Assembly: GCA_023079485.1 (NCBI GenBank)
Contig: CM041089.1
Location: forward strand, 12,849,001-12,913,000
Direction of reading: 5' to 3'
DNA from: Archilochus colubris
Lineage: Eukaryota; Chordata; Aves; Apodiformes; Trochilidae
Length of the DNA: 64,000 nucleotides
The position numbers and the translations under genes are program-made. The notes below the pieces were generated by a model. The model searched no databases and was not told the origin of the DNA. It saw nothing but the letters and a program-made list of their open reading frames with translations. This document shows, one piece after another, positions 1 through 10,159 of the stretch (its first letter is position 1; every line of letters begins with the position of its first letter).

Positions 1-540
1 CCCCTGTGCTCAGCCCTGGTGAGGCCACAGCTTGAGTCCTGTGTCCAGTTCTGGGCCCCTCAGCTCAGGAAGGAGATTGAGGTCCTGGAGCAGGTCCAAA
101 GGCAACTGGGCTGGTGAAGGGACTCGAGCACAGATCCTGTGAGGGGCTGAGGGAGCTGGGGGTGTTGAGGCTGGAGAAGAGGAGGCTCAGGGGAGACCTC
201 ATCACTCTCTCCAACTCCCTGAAAGGAGGTTGGAGCCAGGGGGGGGTCGGGCTCTTTTCCCAGGCAACTCTCAGCAAGACAAGAGGGCAGGGTCTCAAGT
301 TGTGCCAGGGCAGGTTTAGGTTGGAGATTAGAAAGAATTTCTTTACGGAGAGAGAGATCAGGCATTGGAATGGGCTGCCCAGGGAAGTAGTGGATTCTCC
401 GTGTCTGGAGATATTTCAAAAGAGCCTGGATGTGGCACTGAGTGCCATGGGCTGGGAACTGCAGCGGGAGTGGATCAAGGGTTGGACTTGATGATCTCTG
501 AGGTCCCTTCCAACCCAGCCAATTCTATGATTCTATGATT
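1..540 (+). mobile_element. CR1 LINE 3' end (5' part cut by window edge)
   Basis: This is the 3' part of a chicken-repeat-1 (CR1) LINE in plus orientation. It covers the end of the reverse-transcriptase ORF and the 3' UTR, and closes with two ATTCTATGA-type units, the usual CR1 tail. It matches the copies at 7643, 39084 and (inverted) 1921 and 57116 almost base for base, so it belongs to a recently active subfamily. A small deletion removes a few bases near 104-110 relative to the sister copies. Its open frames are decayed transposon sequence, not host genes. Confidence 0.93.
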
Positions 541-1920
541 TTTAAAACCTTCCCTCCAGGAATCAGTGGATGCAGGTACCACATGTGGCAGTGTGAGCAC
601 TGATGGAAAATCAGTGTGATTGCCACAGGGCAGATTCTTCTCCTCCTTCTGAGTGAGAAGCCTGTCTGAAAATGTCTGCAGGTGCCCAAGTACAGTGGAG
701 ATGAACTCTGTTCCCAGCTCTGCCCCACTGAACATGGCATCTGTAGCCATCCAGCCAGGGGCTGGGACATCTTTGCCTCCAGTCAGAATGCATCATTAAT
801 GCCAGATGGCTTAGGCTGGCATTGCATTTTTATCTAAAGGCTCCTTCTGGCTCAGTTCTGGGCCACACCACAGGTAGCACTCACTCACTGACAAGCCATG
901 CTTAGAAAAGAAAGATTAATTAAAAAAAAAAACCTGAGTGGGGATAGGTTATGAATAGGAAATTAATTTTCTTGGGTAGGATAAATAAACCTGAAATGGA
1001 CAGATATTCCAGGGAGAGTGCAGTGAAAGCAAGGAAGGAGATAAATGGCTTGTGATGAAACTGCAGATTAGGCCATTAGCTATGCATTAAAATCTTGACA
1101 CTCTCAACATTCTTGGAGTATTTATAGTTGCTTCTCCTACCATATCTTTCCTGAGGCCTATTTATCTGGTGATCTCTGGAAAAACAGAGTGGGGAAACCT
1201 GAGAACATCTTTACAAAAAAATTTGTAGACTTACTGTTTATGTTACTTGGGCAGAAACCTTCCTTAAATCATTGGAAATGGGAAGCAAGGCCAGCTCCAA
1301 GTGCATGTGGGGAGGGGAAATACACCCCCAGTAATAGAAACAATAGAAAACCTCAGTAGAAAAAGGATAAATTGTTGGGAAATAAATCCAAAATCCTTCT
1401 CTCAACTTGTATTTTTTCCCAGAGGAAGCTTAATATGATCTGTAGCAGCATGAGGTACTCTGAGTGGGATTCACCTGTCTCCAGAGAGTCAAAAAAAAGC
1501 CTTACAGCCTCAAAAGAGCCTTAAAGGGGAATAATAATATAGATATGCTGCCCAGTGATAAAAGGACATCTCTCAGGCCTCATATCCTCTATGAATTTCC
1601 ATTCAGGTCTCTCAACAAACAAAAAAACCCCCAAAATATAAAAGCCAAACCAAAACCAAAAATAATAATAAAAAAACCAAAGCCAGTGGAAATAATTCAA
1701 TACTGCTCCAGTGCAGATCAGTAACAAATCCTTACCCATACCCATTGGGAATGTGAGAGCTGGGAATGCCAGGGAGGGAATCACTGCCTCCTGTGCCCAG
1801 CAAAGCTTTCATTTCTTTTTATGGGCATTTTTATGGGTGTGAGAAGGAACATGAGGTATGAAATTCATAGACAGGAGCATCCCTCATCTCCCTTCCACTC
1901 CTTACAAGAGCATCATGAGG
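541..1920. other. Intergenic, no gene recognised
   Basis: AT-rich spacer between two CR1 copies. It contains short A tracts near 925-940 and an A-rich AAACCAAAA-like stretch near 1615-1690. No exon, RNA gene or regulatory motif stands out on either strand. Confidence 0.6.
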
Positions 1921-3034
1921 TCATAGAATCATAGAATTGGCTGGGTTGGAAGGGACCTCAGAGATCATCAAGTCCAACCCTTGAGCCACTCCTGCTGCAG
2001 TTCCCAGCCCATGGCACTCAGTGCCACATCCAGTCTCTTTTGAAATATCTCCAGACATGGAGAATCCACTACTTCCCTGGGCAGCCCATTCCAATGCCTG
2101 ATCACCCTCTCCAGAAAGAAATTCTTTCTCATCTCCAACCTAAACCTCCCCTGGCACAACTTGAGACCCTGCCCTCTTGTCTTGCTGAGAGTTGCCCGGG
2201 AAAAGAGCCCAACCCCCCCTGGCTCCAACCTCCTTTCAGGGAGTTGGAGAGAGTGATGAGGTCTCCCCTGAGCCTCCTCTTCTCCAGCCTCAACACCCCC
2301 AGCTCCCTCAGCCTCTCCTCATAGGGTCTGTGCTCGAGTCCTTTCATCAGCCCAGTTGCCTCCTTTGGACCTGCTCCAGCACCTCAATCTCCTTCCTGAG
2401 CTGAGGGGCCCAGAACTGGACACAGGACTCACTCTGTGGCCTCACCAGAGCTGAGCACAGGGGCAGAATCACCTCCTTGGACCTGCTGGCCACGCTGTTC
2501 CTGAGCCAGCCCAGGATGCCATTGGCCTTCTTGGCCACCTGGGCACACTGCTGGCTCATGTTCAGCTTCCTGGCAATCCAGACTCCCAGGTCCCTTTCTG
2601 CCACTCTGTGCCCAGCCTGGAGCTCCCCATGGGGTTGTTGTGGCCAAAGTGCAGGACCCGGCACTTGGAATGTTGAACCTCATCCCGCTGGGATCATCCC
2701 AACTCTCCAGTCTGTCCAGGTCCCTCTGCAGAGCCCTCCTGCCTTCCAGCTGATCCACACTCCCCCCAGCTTGGTGTCATCTGTGAATTTGCTGATGATG
2801 GACTCAATCCCCTCATCTAAATCATCACTAAAGATATTGAACAGAACTGGGCCCAACACTGATCCCTGGGGGACACCACAGCCGCCATTTTGATGCAGCC
2901 CCGTTCAGCACCACTCTCTGGGCCCGGCCCTCCAGCCAGTTCCTAACCCAGCACAGGGTGCTCCTGTCCAACCTGTGGGCTGACAGCTTTTTCAGGAGGA
3001 TGCTGTGGGAGACGGTGTCAAAGGCCTTGCTGCA
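1921..3034 (-). mobile_element. 5'-truncated CR1 LINE with reverse-transcriptase remnants
   Basis: CR1 copy in minus orientation. The 3' tail (inverted ATTCTATGA repeats) lies at 1921, and the 5' truncation is near 3034, where similarity to the copy at 57116-58367 stops. Broken frames encode CR1 ORF2 C-terminal sequence, including [17 protein letters not shown] and [20 protein letters not shown] roughly 10-base deletion near 2879, relative to the sister copy, shifts the frame just upstream of the block that follows the polymerase core. The element is non-functional because it is 5'-truncated and frame-shifted. Confidence 0.95.
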
Positions 3035-5469
3035 CCCAAACCTGTTAGGCATGCAGATACTCAGACAAAGAGAGATATAAAAATAGAGACACAGCTCTCA
3101 GGGAGCAGTTGTCCTGTGGATGTTTCTTAAGCTCTGTAATATGAGAAAGGAAATGAAGAAATAACCCCAAGCCATTTACCAGTAGTTGGAATGTTGAATT
3201 GCCACAATGAGGAGAACTGCTCAGCACCAGCCATAGATGGGGGGAGCTGTCAAATCCACAGGATCTGGCCCAGAATCTCCTCTTCTCCCAGTCCTGACAC
3301 TGAAGAAACTGGTTTTATTTGTAGTCTGGTGGGAGATTTACACAGTTAAACAAATAAGAGCACAGCCAGCCTGGTATTGCCAAAATTATGTCCCGTGTTT
3401 GTTGACTGATTTATTCCTTTGTCTAATTGTGTTCAAGAAAATAGAAGCTCGGTAATTAATGGAAAAAGACTCCACATGGCCAGCAAGAAAGAAAAAAAAA
3501 AAAAAAGCCATGTTTAGTTTACAAAATAGCCCAGTCTTCAAGGATTTTCATCAAAACTACAGAGACAGTCCAAATGGGCAAGGAAATCAGATTCCCAGTG
3601 GCTGCTGAACCCTTCTGGCTTTTTCTATGTATGTATTAAATTGCAGAAAGTACTTATTTATAATTTGTTTTCATAAAAATGCTGGTGCTCTTATTCTGCC
3701 TAGCAAATTATTTCATGAAATGGAAAAGGCTATTGTTCATTCTTTTGGTAAAGGCTTTGTTACTTAGCAGATTAAACTGCAAATCACATTTTATCTGAAA
3801 TATAGCTACTTATTATTAACTGTTTAACAGTAAAGTCCCAAAGCTCCAGCTAATATTATGACTTTGCTGCCCTGCAAACACAAAAAGAGATTGAGACTCA
3901 GATGAGGGAAAAGAATTAAATGCCCCTTGTCTTGCAGATGGGACCCTAACAGGCAAGAGGGGTTCAAAGACTTCTCTAAAAATCCCAGTGGAAGGCTGGG
4001 GAAGAGACTGGAGTCAGAGCTGATCATCCTTTGAACACCAGTCCCTTTGTTTAACCACAGGGCAATTTCTTCTCTCTAATATTCTGGAATAATTAAACCA
4101 AAAGAGAACATTTCTGCTGGAATTTGACAGCAAAATATGCAGATGGGGGAAAAGTCTGTGTCAATTGTAAAAGAGTTTGGGAAAAATCCCCTGGCCTGAA
4201 TTCAGGGGAGTTACACCAAGAATAACATGACCAAATAGGAAGAAAAAAACTTAGTTCCTTGCACCCATCCAGTCTCAACAGCTCAGGGCAGGAGCCTCTT
4301 GTGCCTTCTCACACCAAGTGACACTTGTGCTGGGGATGTTTTCAGCTCAGCCAAATGACCCCCCTGAGGGTCACCTCCAGGCTGCTGCCATGGCTGTCAC
4401 CCACCTCCCCCCCAAAATATGGCCTGAGCAAACACAAACCCCTCAGGTTCCAATGACCTGATGCCACGTGGTGGAAAAAAGGGGACTGGGCTGCCCAGAG
4501 AGGAAATGGCACCACCCCCCAGGAGCCTGCTGTGCTGGAACACTGGAGAATTGGCAAGAAAAAAAATTACTCTTCCCATAACGAGAGCTCAGGTCTCTCC
4601 CAGACTTGCCCATCTTCCCTCTGATGCTCAAGCCACACTCATTTTAAGCAAGTGTGACACAGCCATTCAGGTAGGAAACTCATTAAAGGAGAAGTTATCC
4701 CATCAGCTGCTGAGCAAGGTCCAGGCAAATCTGGACATGCCAATAAATGAGGCTGACCCAAAAGTGAAGGATCCTTCTGCTGCCTCTGGGGTTGCATCTT
4801 CAGCTTACTGGTGTGCTGGCAGGACCAGCCTTCAGACACTGCTGGTAAGAGATGAAGCCCTGGGCTCCAAGATACACACAGTGCATTAAGTCCAAGGTTT
4901 CTAGCCAAAGAACATGCCTGATGTGACAAAAGCAGCCACACACACAAGTAAAGCCTCATGTTTAGCCTGCACCATGCAGTATTTCATTCAGCCACCTTCT
5001 GGAATTGCAGCAATGTCTGGAATGCAAAAGCTGTTTATCATTTAAATAACATTTAAGCCATTATAATTTATATGAGAATTGTAACTGATTTGGGCTGCAT
5101 GGAGCTTCTTGTTGTGGTTTGCCATAGGAATGCTGCAGATTTCCTCTGCACACAATGGATATTTTCAGCTAGTCTTGAGCCTCCTGCATTTACCAAAACA
5201 TTTTCCTGTGTCAGAATCAAACAATTGCCTGATTTATAACTCTGGAGCATTCAGGAGACCACCAGCAACACAATGTGACAAGAGAGCTCTGTTGGTTACC
5301 CTGCTCTGGGCAGCACAAACCAAATCTGGATGTGGATGCAGTGTTTCTGCTCCTGCATGTGTCTGCACAAAGCAGTCACAGAAAGGCAAAGATTGGGTCT
5401 GTAAAACCTTTCACCCCCTGGATGAGGCTTCCTGGCACAGAGGAAGGGCTCTGTCACATCCTCAGACAA
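3035..5469. other. Intergenic, no gene recognised
   Basis: Spacer with a 15-base A tract at 3492-3506 and otherwise unremarkable AT-rich sequence. Open frames here are short, unconserved in appearance and without recognisable domains. Confidence 0.55.
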
Positions 5470-6023
5470 ATCCTTACATACTTAGGGCCAAGGGAATTGT
5501 GTCTCCTCACATTGCTCCATTAGGATGGTGGCTCCTCCACATGGATCTGGGACCTGTGCTGAGCCAATGTGGGATGAGGGGAAAAGGGGACAACTGCTCC
5601 CATGCCCAGCTGGCCCTGGAGAGAACACTGTAAGGGAAATAGTGCTTCTGAACTTCCCAAATTCAGTGCCAGCAAGAGTTTCTAACCAGAGCTGGCTGCT
5701 GCTGATGGGAGGGCTGGGTGATGGCCTTGACCAGGACCCACTAAAGTTTTTTTGTTGCTGCATTTGTTTTTAAGGCATTTTGCTTTGATCTTGTGGTCTA
5801 ATTCTAGGCCATCCCCAAAGCTAAATGCAAGGCTGGCAAAACCCAAGTGAGAATACCTAATTTTTGCTTGTCTAGCTTAATCAGTAGAACACAGAAATCT
5901 TTGGGAGTCATAAATTTGTATCCCACATCCTTTCATACTCAGGGCTAAGGAAGTTGTCTCTCCTCACAGCCTTGCTCCATTAGGATGGTGGTTCCACCCT
6001 AAATGCAAGGCTGGCAAACCCCA
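5470..6023. repeat. Mosaic local duplication
   Basis: The block 5927-6000 is a diverged copy of 5470-5540; both share the string GCTCCATTAGGATGGTGG. It runs straight into 5999-6023, a near-exact copy of 5821-5845 that shares CTAAATGCAAGGCTGGCAAA. The right-hand unit therefore joins two pieces that are about 280 bases apart in the left-hand unit. This looks like a tandem duplication followed by an internal deletion. No coding role is apparent. Confidence 0.75.
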
Positions 6024-7642
6024 GCAATGTCTGCATAATAATAGGCTGGATTTGCCACTGTTAGTACCATTTGGCATTTGTTAATTTTTTCACATTCTGC
6101 AGAGGGTGGAAAGAACCCAAGAACTCACTTGGAAGGCTCTGTGTCATTTCTGCAACACACAAAGCCCTACATGAAAATCTCCACGCACCAAACCCAAGAT
6201 CCCTCATCTGGCTTTTCTGGAAATCAAGCAAGCAAGTCTTGCAGATTTTCAATCCAAACTGGTTGAAAACCAGTCCTGCCAAACCAGCAACTGGATTTGA
6301 GGATATTGTAAATAATTAGGATATTAGAAGCAAAGAAAGATAAAAAGTGCCAGTGGAGAAAGGGGTCTATCTCAGCTCATTGCCCTAGTGCCCCCCCAGA
6401 CAGCAATGGGATTACCTCTGTTAAACACCCCCAGGAAGAAGTTTCTGCTGGCTTTGTATGGCTCCAACTGGGTCCTGGAAACTCCTATTAAAATGGACAC
6501 CAATCTACTCAGCAGCTCTGCCCAAGCTCTCTTCTCACTACCTTCAGAACAAAGAGACAAAAAAATAAAAATAGGGCTTTTTATTATTTCTTGCCCAGCA
6601 CAGTCAGGGGAGTGGAGGGTTGTATTTCTCCTGTGCATTGGCAATTAAATAATTTGCCAAACTCAGCTGGCTCTGCACACGTGAAGTGACAACTGCCTTG
6701 AATCCTACCAGAGGTGACCTTGGAAGCCCTGGGACTGCAGAGGGGCCAAGGACTTCATCAGTCCTGCAGGGGCAGGTGAGCAGAAAACCTTGCTTAGCAG
6801 TTGTGGTACATCAACAAGAACAGCTCTAGATGAAATTTTCAGGCTATAAATTTAAAAAGAAAAAATATTCTCTCATATATAAAGCAAGTACATTTGATCT
6901 AGGAGGCAATGAGACTCCATAAACATATCACTCCCAGATATATTTTTCCTTACAGAGCAAACTCACAGGGGCCACACTGAGAGGTTAAATTATCTCACCT
7001 GGTTTGTGTTTTCCCTTTGAATACCAGCAATGACCAACCAGCTGACTCATTTTTCCTTTGAGAAGAGCTGCAGAATCTTTACTTGGCTCTAGGAAGAAAC
7101 TCTGACCCAAATTCACTGGATATTTTGCCTCTGATTTCCACGCTGCCAGGATTTAATCTTCAGGTCTTTCATCCAGCTCCTTTGTGCTTCTTCTGTTAGG
7201 AAAACCTTTGTTTCCAACTCATTTGGTCATAACTATGTTTAAGAATGTGGGTGGTGGTTCAGACTGGAGGAATTTGTACCATTTTGGTTTTTGCACAGCA
7301 TCAGGGTGTACCTCCAACTAAACCTTTATGAAATTAAAGTTTAATGAAGAGCCAGGTACAAGTGCATCTCCTCATTCCTGATCCTCCTGTCCTCACTCAG
7401 CCCAAAACTCTTGAGAAGACTTGAAACTGAAGGTTGGGCACCTGAAGCTCACTGCCCTACAAACTTTTTCCAGCAATAGCTCCTGGTAGATGAGGCAGAG
7501 CAGCTGGTCAGGGTAACTTTTAAGGCTACAGAATGACCTGATGATTTTTGAACCTGGTCCCAGTGCAGGAAGGCACAGAGCTTTCTCCTGGAACTCCACC
7601 ATCTACCAAAGGACATTGCAACCACCTGGAATCAGAGTATTT
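6024..7642. other. Intergenic, no gene recognised
   Basis: AT-rich spacer up to the next CR1. I see no exon with plausible splice sites and no RNA gene. Confidence 0.55.
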
Positions 7643-8184
7643 GCCCCTGTACTCAGCCCTGGTGAGGCCACAGAGTGAGTCCTGTGTCCAGTTCTGGGCC
7701 CCTCACTTTAGGAAGGATATCAAGGTCTTGGAGCAGGTCCAAAGGAGGCAACTGGGCTGGTGAAGGGATCCAGCAGAGATCCTGTGAGGAGAGGCTGAGG
7801 GAGCTGGGGGTGTTGAGGCTGGAGAAGAGGAGGCTCAGGGGAGACCTCATCACTCTCTACAACTCCCTGAAAGGAGGTTGGAGCCAGGGGGGGGTTGGGC
7901 TCTTTTCCCAGACAACTCTCAGCAAGACAAGAGGGCAGGGTCTCAAGTTGTGCCAGGGGAGGTTTAGGTTGGAGATGAGAAAGAATTTCTTTCTGGAGAG
8001 GGTGATCAGGCATTGGAATGGGCTGCCCAGGGAAGTAGTGGATTCTCCATGTCTGGAGATATTTCAAAAGAGCCTGGATGTGGCACTGAGTGCCATGGGC
8101 TGGGAACTGCAGTGGGAGTGGATCAAGGGTTGGACTTGATGACCTCTGAGGTCCCCTCCAACCCAGCCAATTCTATGATTCTAT
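7643..8184 (+). mobile_element. 5'-truncated CR1 LINE
   Basis: Plus-strand CR1 3' segment of about 540 bp, same subfamily as the copy at 1-540. It covers the end of ORF2 and the 3' UTR and ends in ATTCTATGATTCTAT at about 8184. A few bases are missing where sister copies read GGACTCGAGCACAG. The 154-residue open frame within it is transposon-derived. Confidence 0.94.
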
Positions 8185-9424
8185 TTAGCACCATTTCTCT
8201 GGCCCAAGGTAGCAGAGCCTTTCAGTGAAAAACCTGAGAACTGACTCATTAAGAAATCTGTCAGAGGATGTAATGCAAGACACCAAAAAACCTTTAAGCC
8301 AGGGTTGTCCTTCCACTTCCTCTACTCCCTTGGGGGATAGGGGCACTTTGCTTCTTTTTGGATGTGTAGGGTGCTGAATGTTGGTGGGATTTGTGCTGCC
8401 TGCTGTGGCAGATGGCACAGACAAATACCTAAATGCTACCCCATATATAACACAGGCTGGATTCCCAGCAATTAGCCACAACATTAATTGTTCTGCATGA
8501 CAGAAACGTGTTTATAGGGCCCTGCTGGATCCAGGTACAATTACCTGCTCTGTAGCTGTACATCCTGTATTGTGGGCAGGGCAGTCTTATTGTAGTTAAT
8601 TTGCTGTAAAACAAATGGGATGGACCTCACCAAACCACTCCCTCTACAGGTTCTCTCTCTTCTGGGTTATCTTTGGTCCTCATTCAAAGCTTGCAGCAAA
8701 ATTAATGCTATGAGTCTAGCAAGGAAATGAGAAAACAATTGCTTTTCAAGCTTAAGAGCAAATAAAGTTTTCGTGCCGTGCCTTCAAAAAGTAAAGTTAA
8801 AGCTGTGAGAAGGTAAATTAAACAAAGAATACAAACAAGAAGCCAGGGGATAGGGAGAAGGGGAGAATTTATCTCCTTGTGCTGCATCACTGCAAGATAT
8901 AGCAACACCCCAGCACAAGGAAAGTGAGAAAGCCTGGGGGAGAGGCAAATAAGAGGGGATGTAACTTGGGGAGAGAGGAAAAGAACAACCAGATCCCATA
9001 GCAATATATTATTTCACCTCCTGCTCCTTGAGAGGGAATGAGCCACAGAGAGCTGTAGAGGAGACAAAGTTCCTGGGACTCCCCAAGACACACACACCCT
9101 GCACAAACCCAGGTATGTGTCCTGAGATCCACATCCTTTACAGCTGCATCTCCTCCTTTTGGATTTCTAGGGGTTTAGCTACCGTGGAGCTCAGCCACTT
9201 ATCCATCGGATCTGAAAAGTTATGGCAGGCTGGGGACGTGATGGAAAAGGGGAAACTAAAAGAAACCAAACAATAACACTTAAAAAACAAACAAACAAAA
9301 AACCCAAAACACCACTTAAAAAAAATAAACAAACATAAAGGAAAACCCAGGAAACTAGAGGCCAGTCAGCCCCACCTCTGTGCCTGGAAAAAGTAGAGAG
9401 GCAACTTGCCCTGCCAAACCTTAA
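8185..9424. other. Intergenic, A-rich toward its end
   Basis: No gene recognised. A run of AAAC/AAAT-type simple sequence occupies about 9275-9345, just before the CpG island. I looked for minus-strand exons of the transporter gene SLC22A18, which lies on this side of CDKN1C in mammals, and found none. Confidence 0.55.
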
Positions 9425-9850
9425 CCAGAATTTTCTCTCGGTGAGCAGCGAGAAGGAGGGGAGCTACAGCCCCACCGAGAGCTCCTGGAGCAGCTGGAAT
9501 CCCCAGGAGAAAATCCCAACAAGCCCGGAGGCTCCGAGTTGCCGGACGGCAACCGGCTGCAAATGGAGGGTGGGCAAGTGGGGGGGTGGGGGGGTGGGAT
9601 ATTCTGCTCGACAGCCGGGCCGGGGGACAACCCAGCTCCCCGGACCCAGCAGACATTAGAGGGCACCATTGCCCCACACATCGGGACCATCCCTCAGCCC
9701 GGCTGCGGATCGGGCAGCGCGGTTCGGGGCACTCCGCGGATCTCCGCGGCTACCCGCGGTGCTCTGCCCCGTTATTGCGCAGTCGATGGGGGTGGGCAGA
9801 GGGGGAGCCCCCCAGTCCCCTGGCCCGGGCAGACTGGGGAAGAGGAGAGG
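9425..9850. promoter_or_regulatory. Isolated CpG island, about 5 kb upstream of CDKN1C
   Basis: An abrupt rise in GC and CpG against AT-rich flanks, densest at 9700-9790 with repeated CCGCGG-type sites. A G-rich tract at 9568-9598 has five G-runs of 3-7 bases with loops of 1-5 bases, fitting an intramolecular G-quadruplex on the plus strand. CpG islands normally mark promoters or distal regulatory elements. No adjacent gene explains this one, so it may be an alternative CDKN1C promoter, a lncRNA start or an enhancer. The assignment is inferred from composition only. Confidence 0.6.
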
Positions 9851-10159
9851 GGTAGAAAGGTTAAGGAGGGAAGGGAGGGAGGGATTCATTGATTCTCCCT
9901 TGAAACTGTTTTTAGTGTCTTCATCATTTCTTTGGACACCGCTTTCGTCAAGCTGGTCACTTTCATAGGCAGATTTCAAGCATATTCGAGTGGTTTGGGT
10001 CTTAGATTTTTGTTGCCTCTTAACTGTACACTGGGTTCCATCTGGAGGTGCTCCTGATGCACTTAGTGCTGCGCTTGGGCTTGGTTTTGGAGCAGACACC
10101 TCCCCTCTGCAAGAGCCCTGAGCAAGAACAGTGCCTCCTTTAGAACCTGAGCAAAAGTA
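9656..10159 (-). CDS. Unidentified exon-like open frame (possible exon or retrocopy fragment)
   Basis: A minus-strand frame is open from just after a stop at 10160-10162 down to about 9656. The part encoded by about 10146-9890 looks protein-like. It has a Ser/Pro/Ala-rich start (APKPSPSAALSASGAPPD), a basic stretch (VKRQQKSKTQTTRICLK) and an acidic stretch (YESDQLDESGVQRNDEDTK). A good splice acceptor (TTTTGCTCAG) lies at about 10147, and a second possible one (CTCTTGCAG) at about 10109. No convincing donor follows, and the frame then runs into the CpG island, where it is probably just GC-driven. I do not recognise the protein. It could be an exon of an unannotated gene, a fragment of a processed copy, or chance. 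Confidence 0.3.
   Translation of the reverse strand, partial: YFCSGSKGGTVLAQGSCRGEVSAPKPSPSAALSASGAPPDGTQCTVKRQQKSKTQTTRICLKSAYESDQLDESGVQRNDEDTKNSFKGESMNPSLPSLLNLSTPLLFPSLPGPGDWGAPPLPTPIDCAITGQSTAGSRGDPRSAPNRAARSAAGLRDGPDVWGNGAL

Noticed and set aside
1..9424. SLC22A18, expected on this side of CDKN1C from mammalian synteny
   Set aside because: No minus-strand frame resembles the transporter. The gene, if conserved here, probably lies beyond the left edge.
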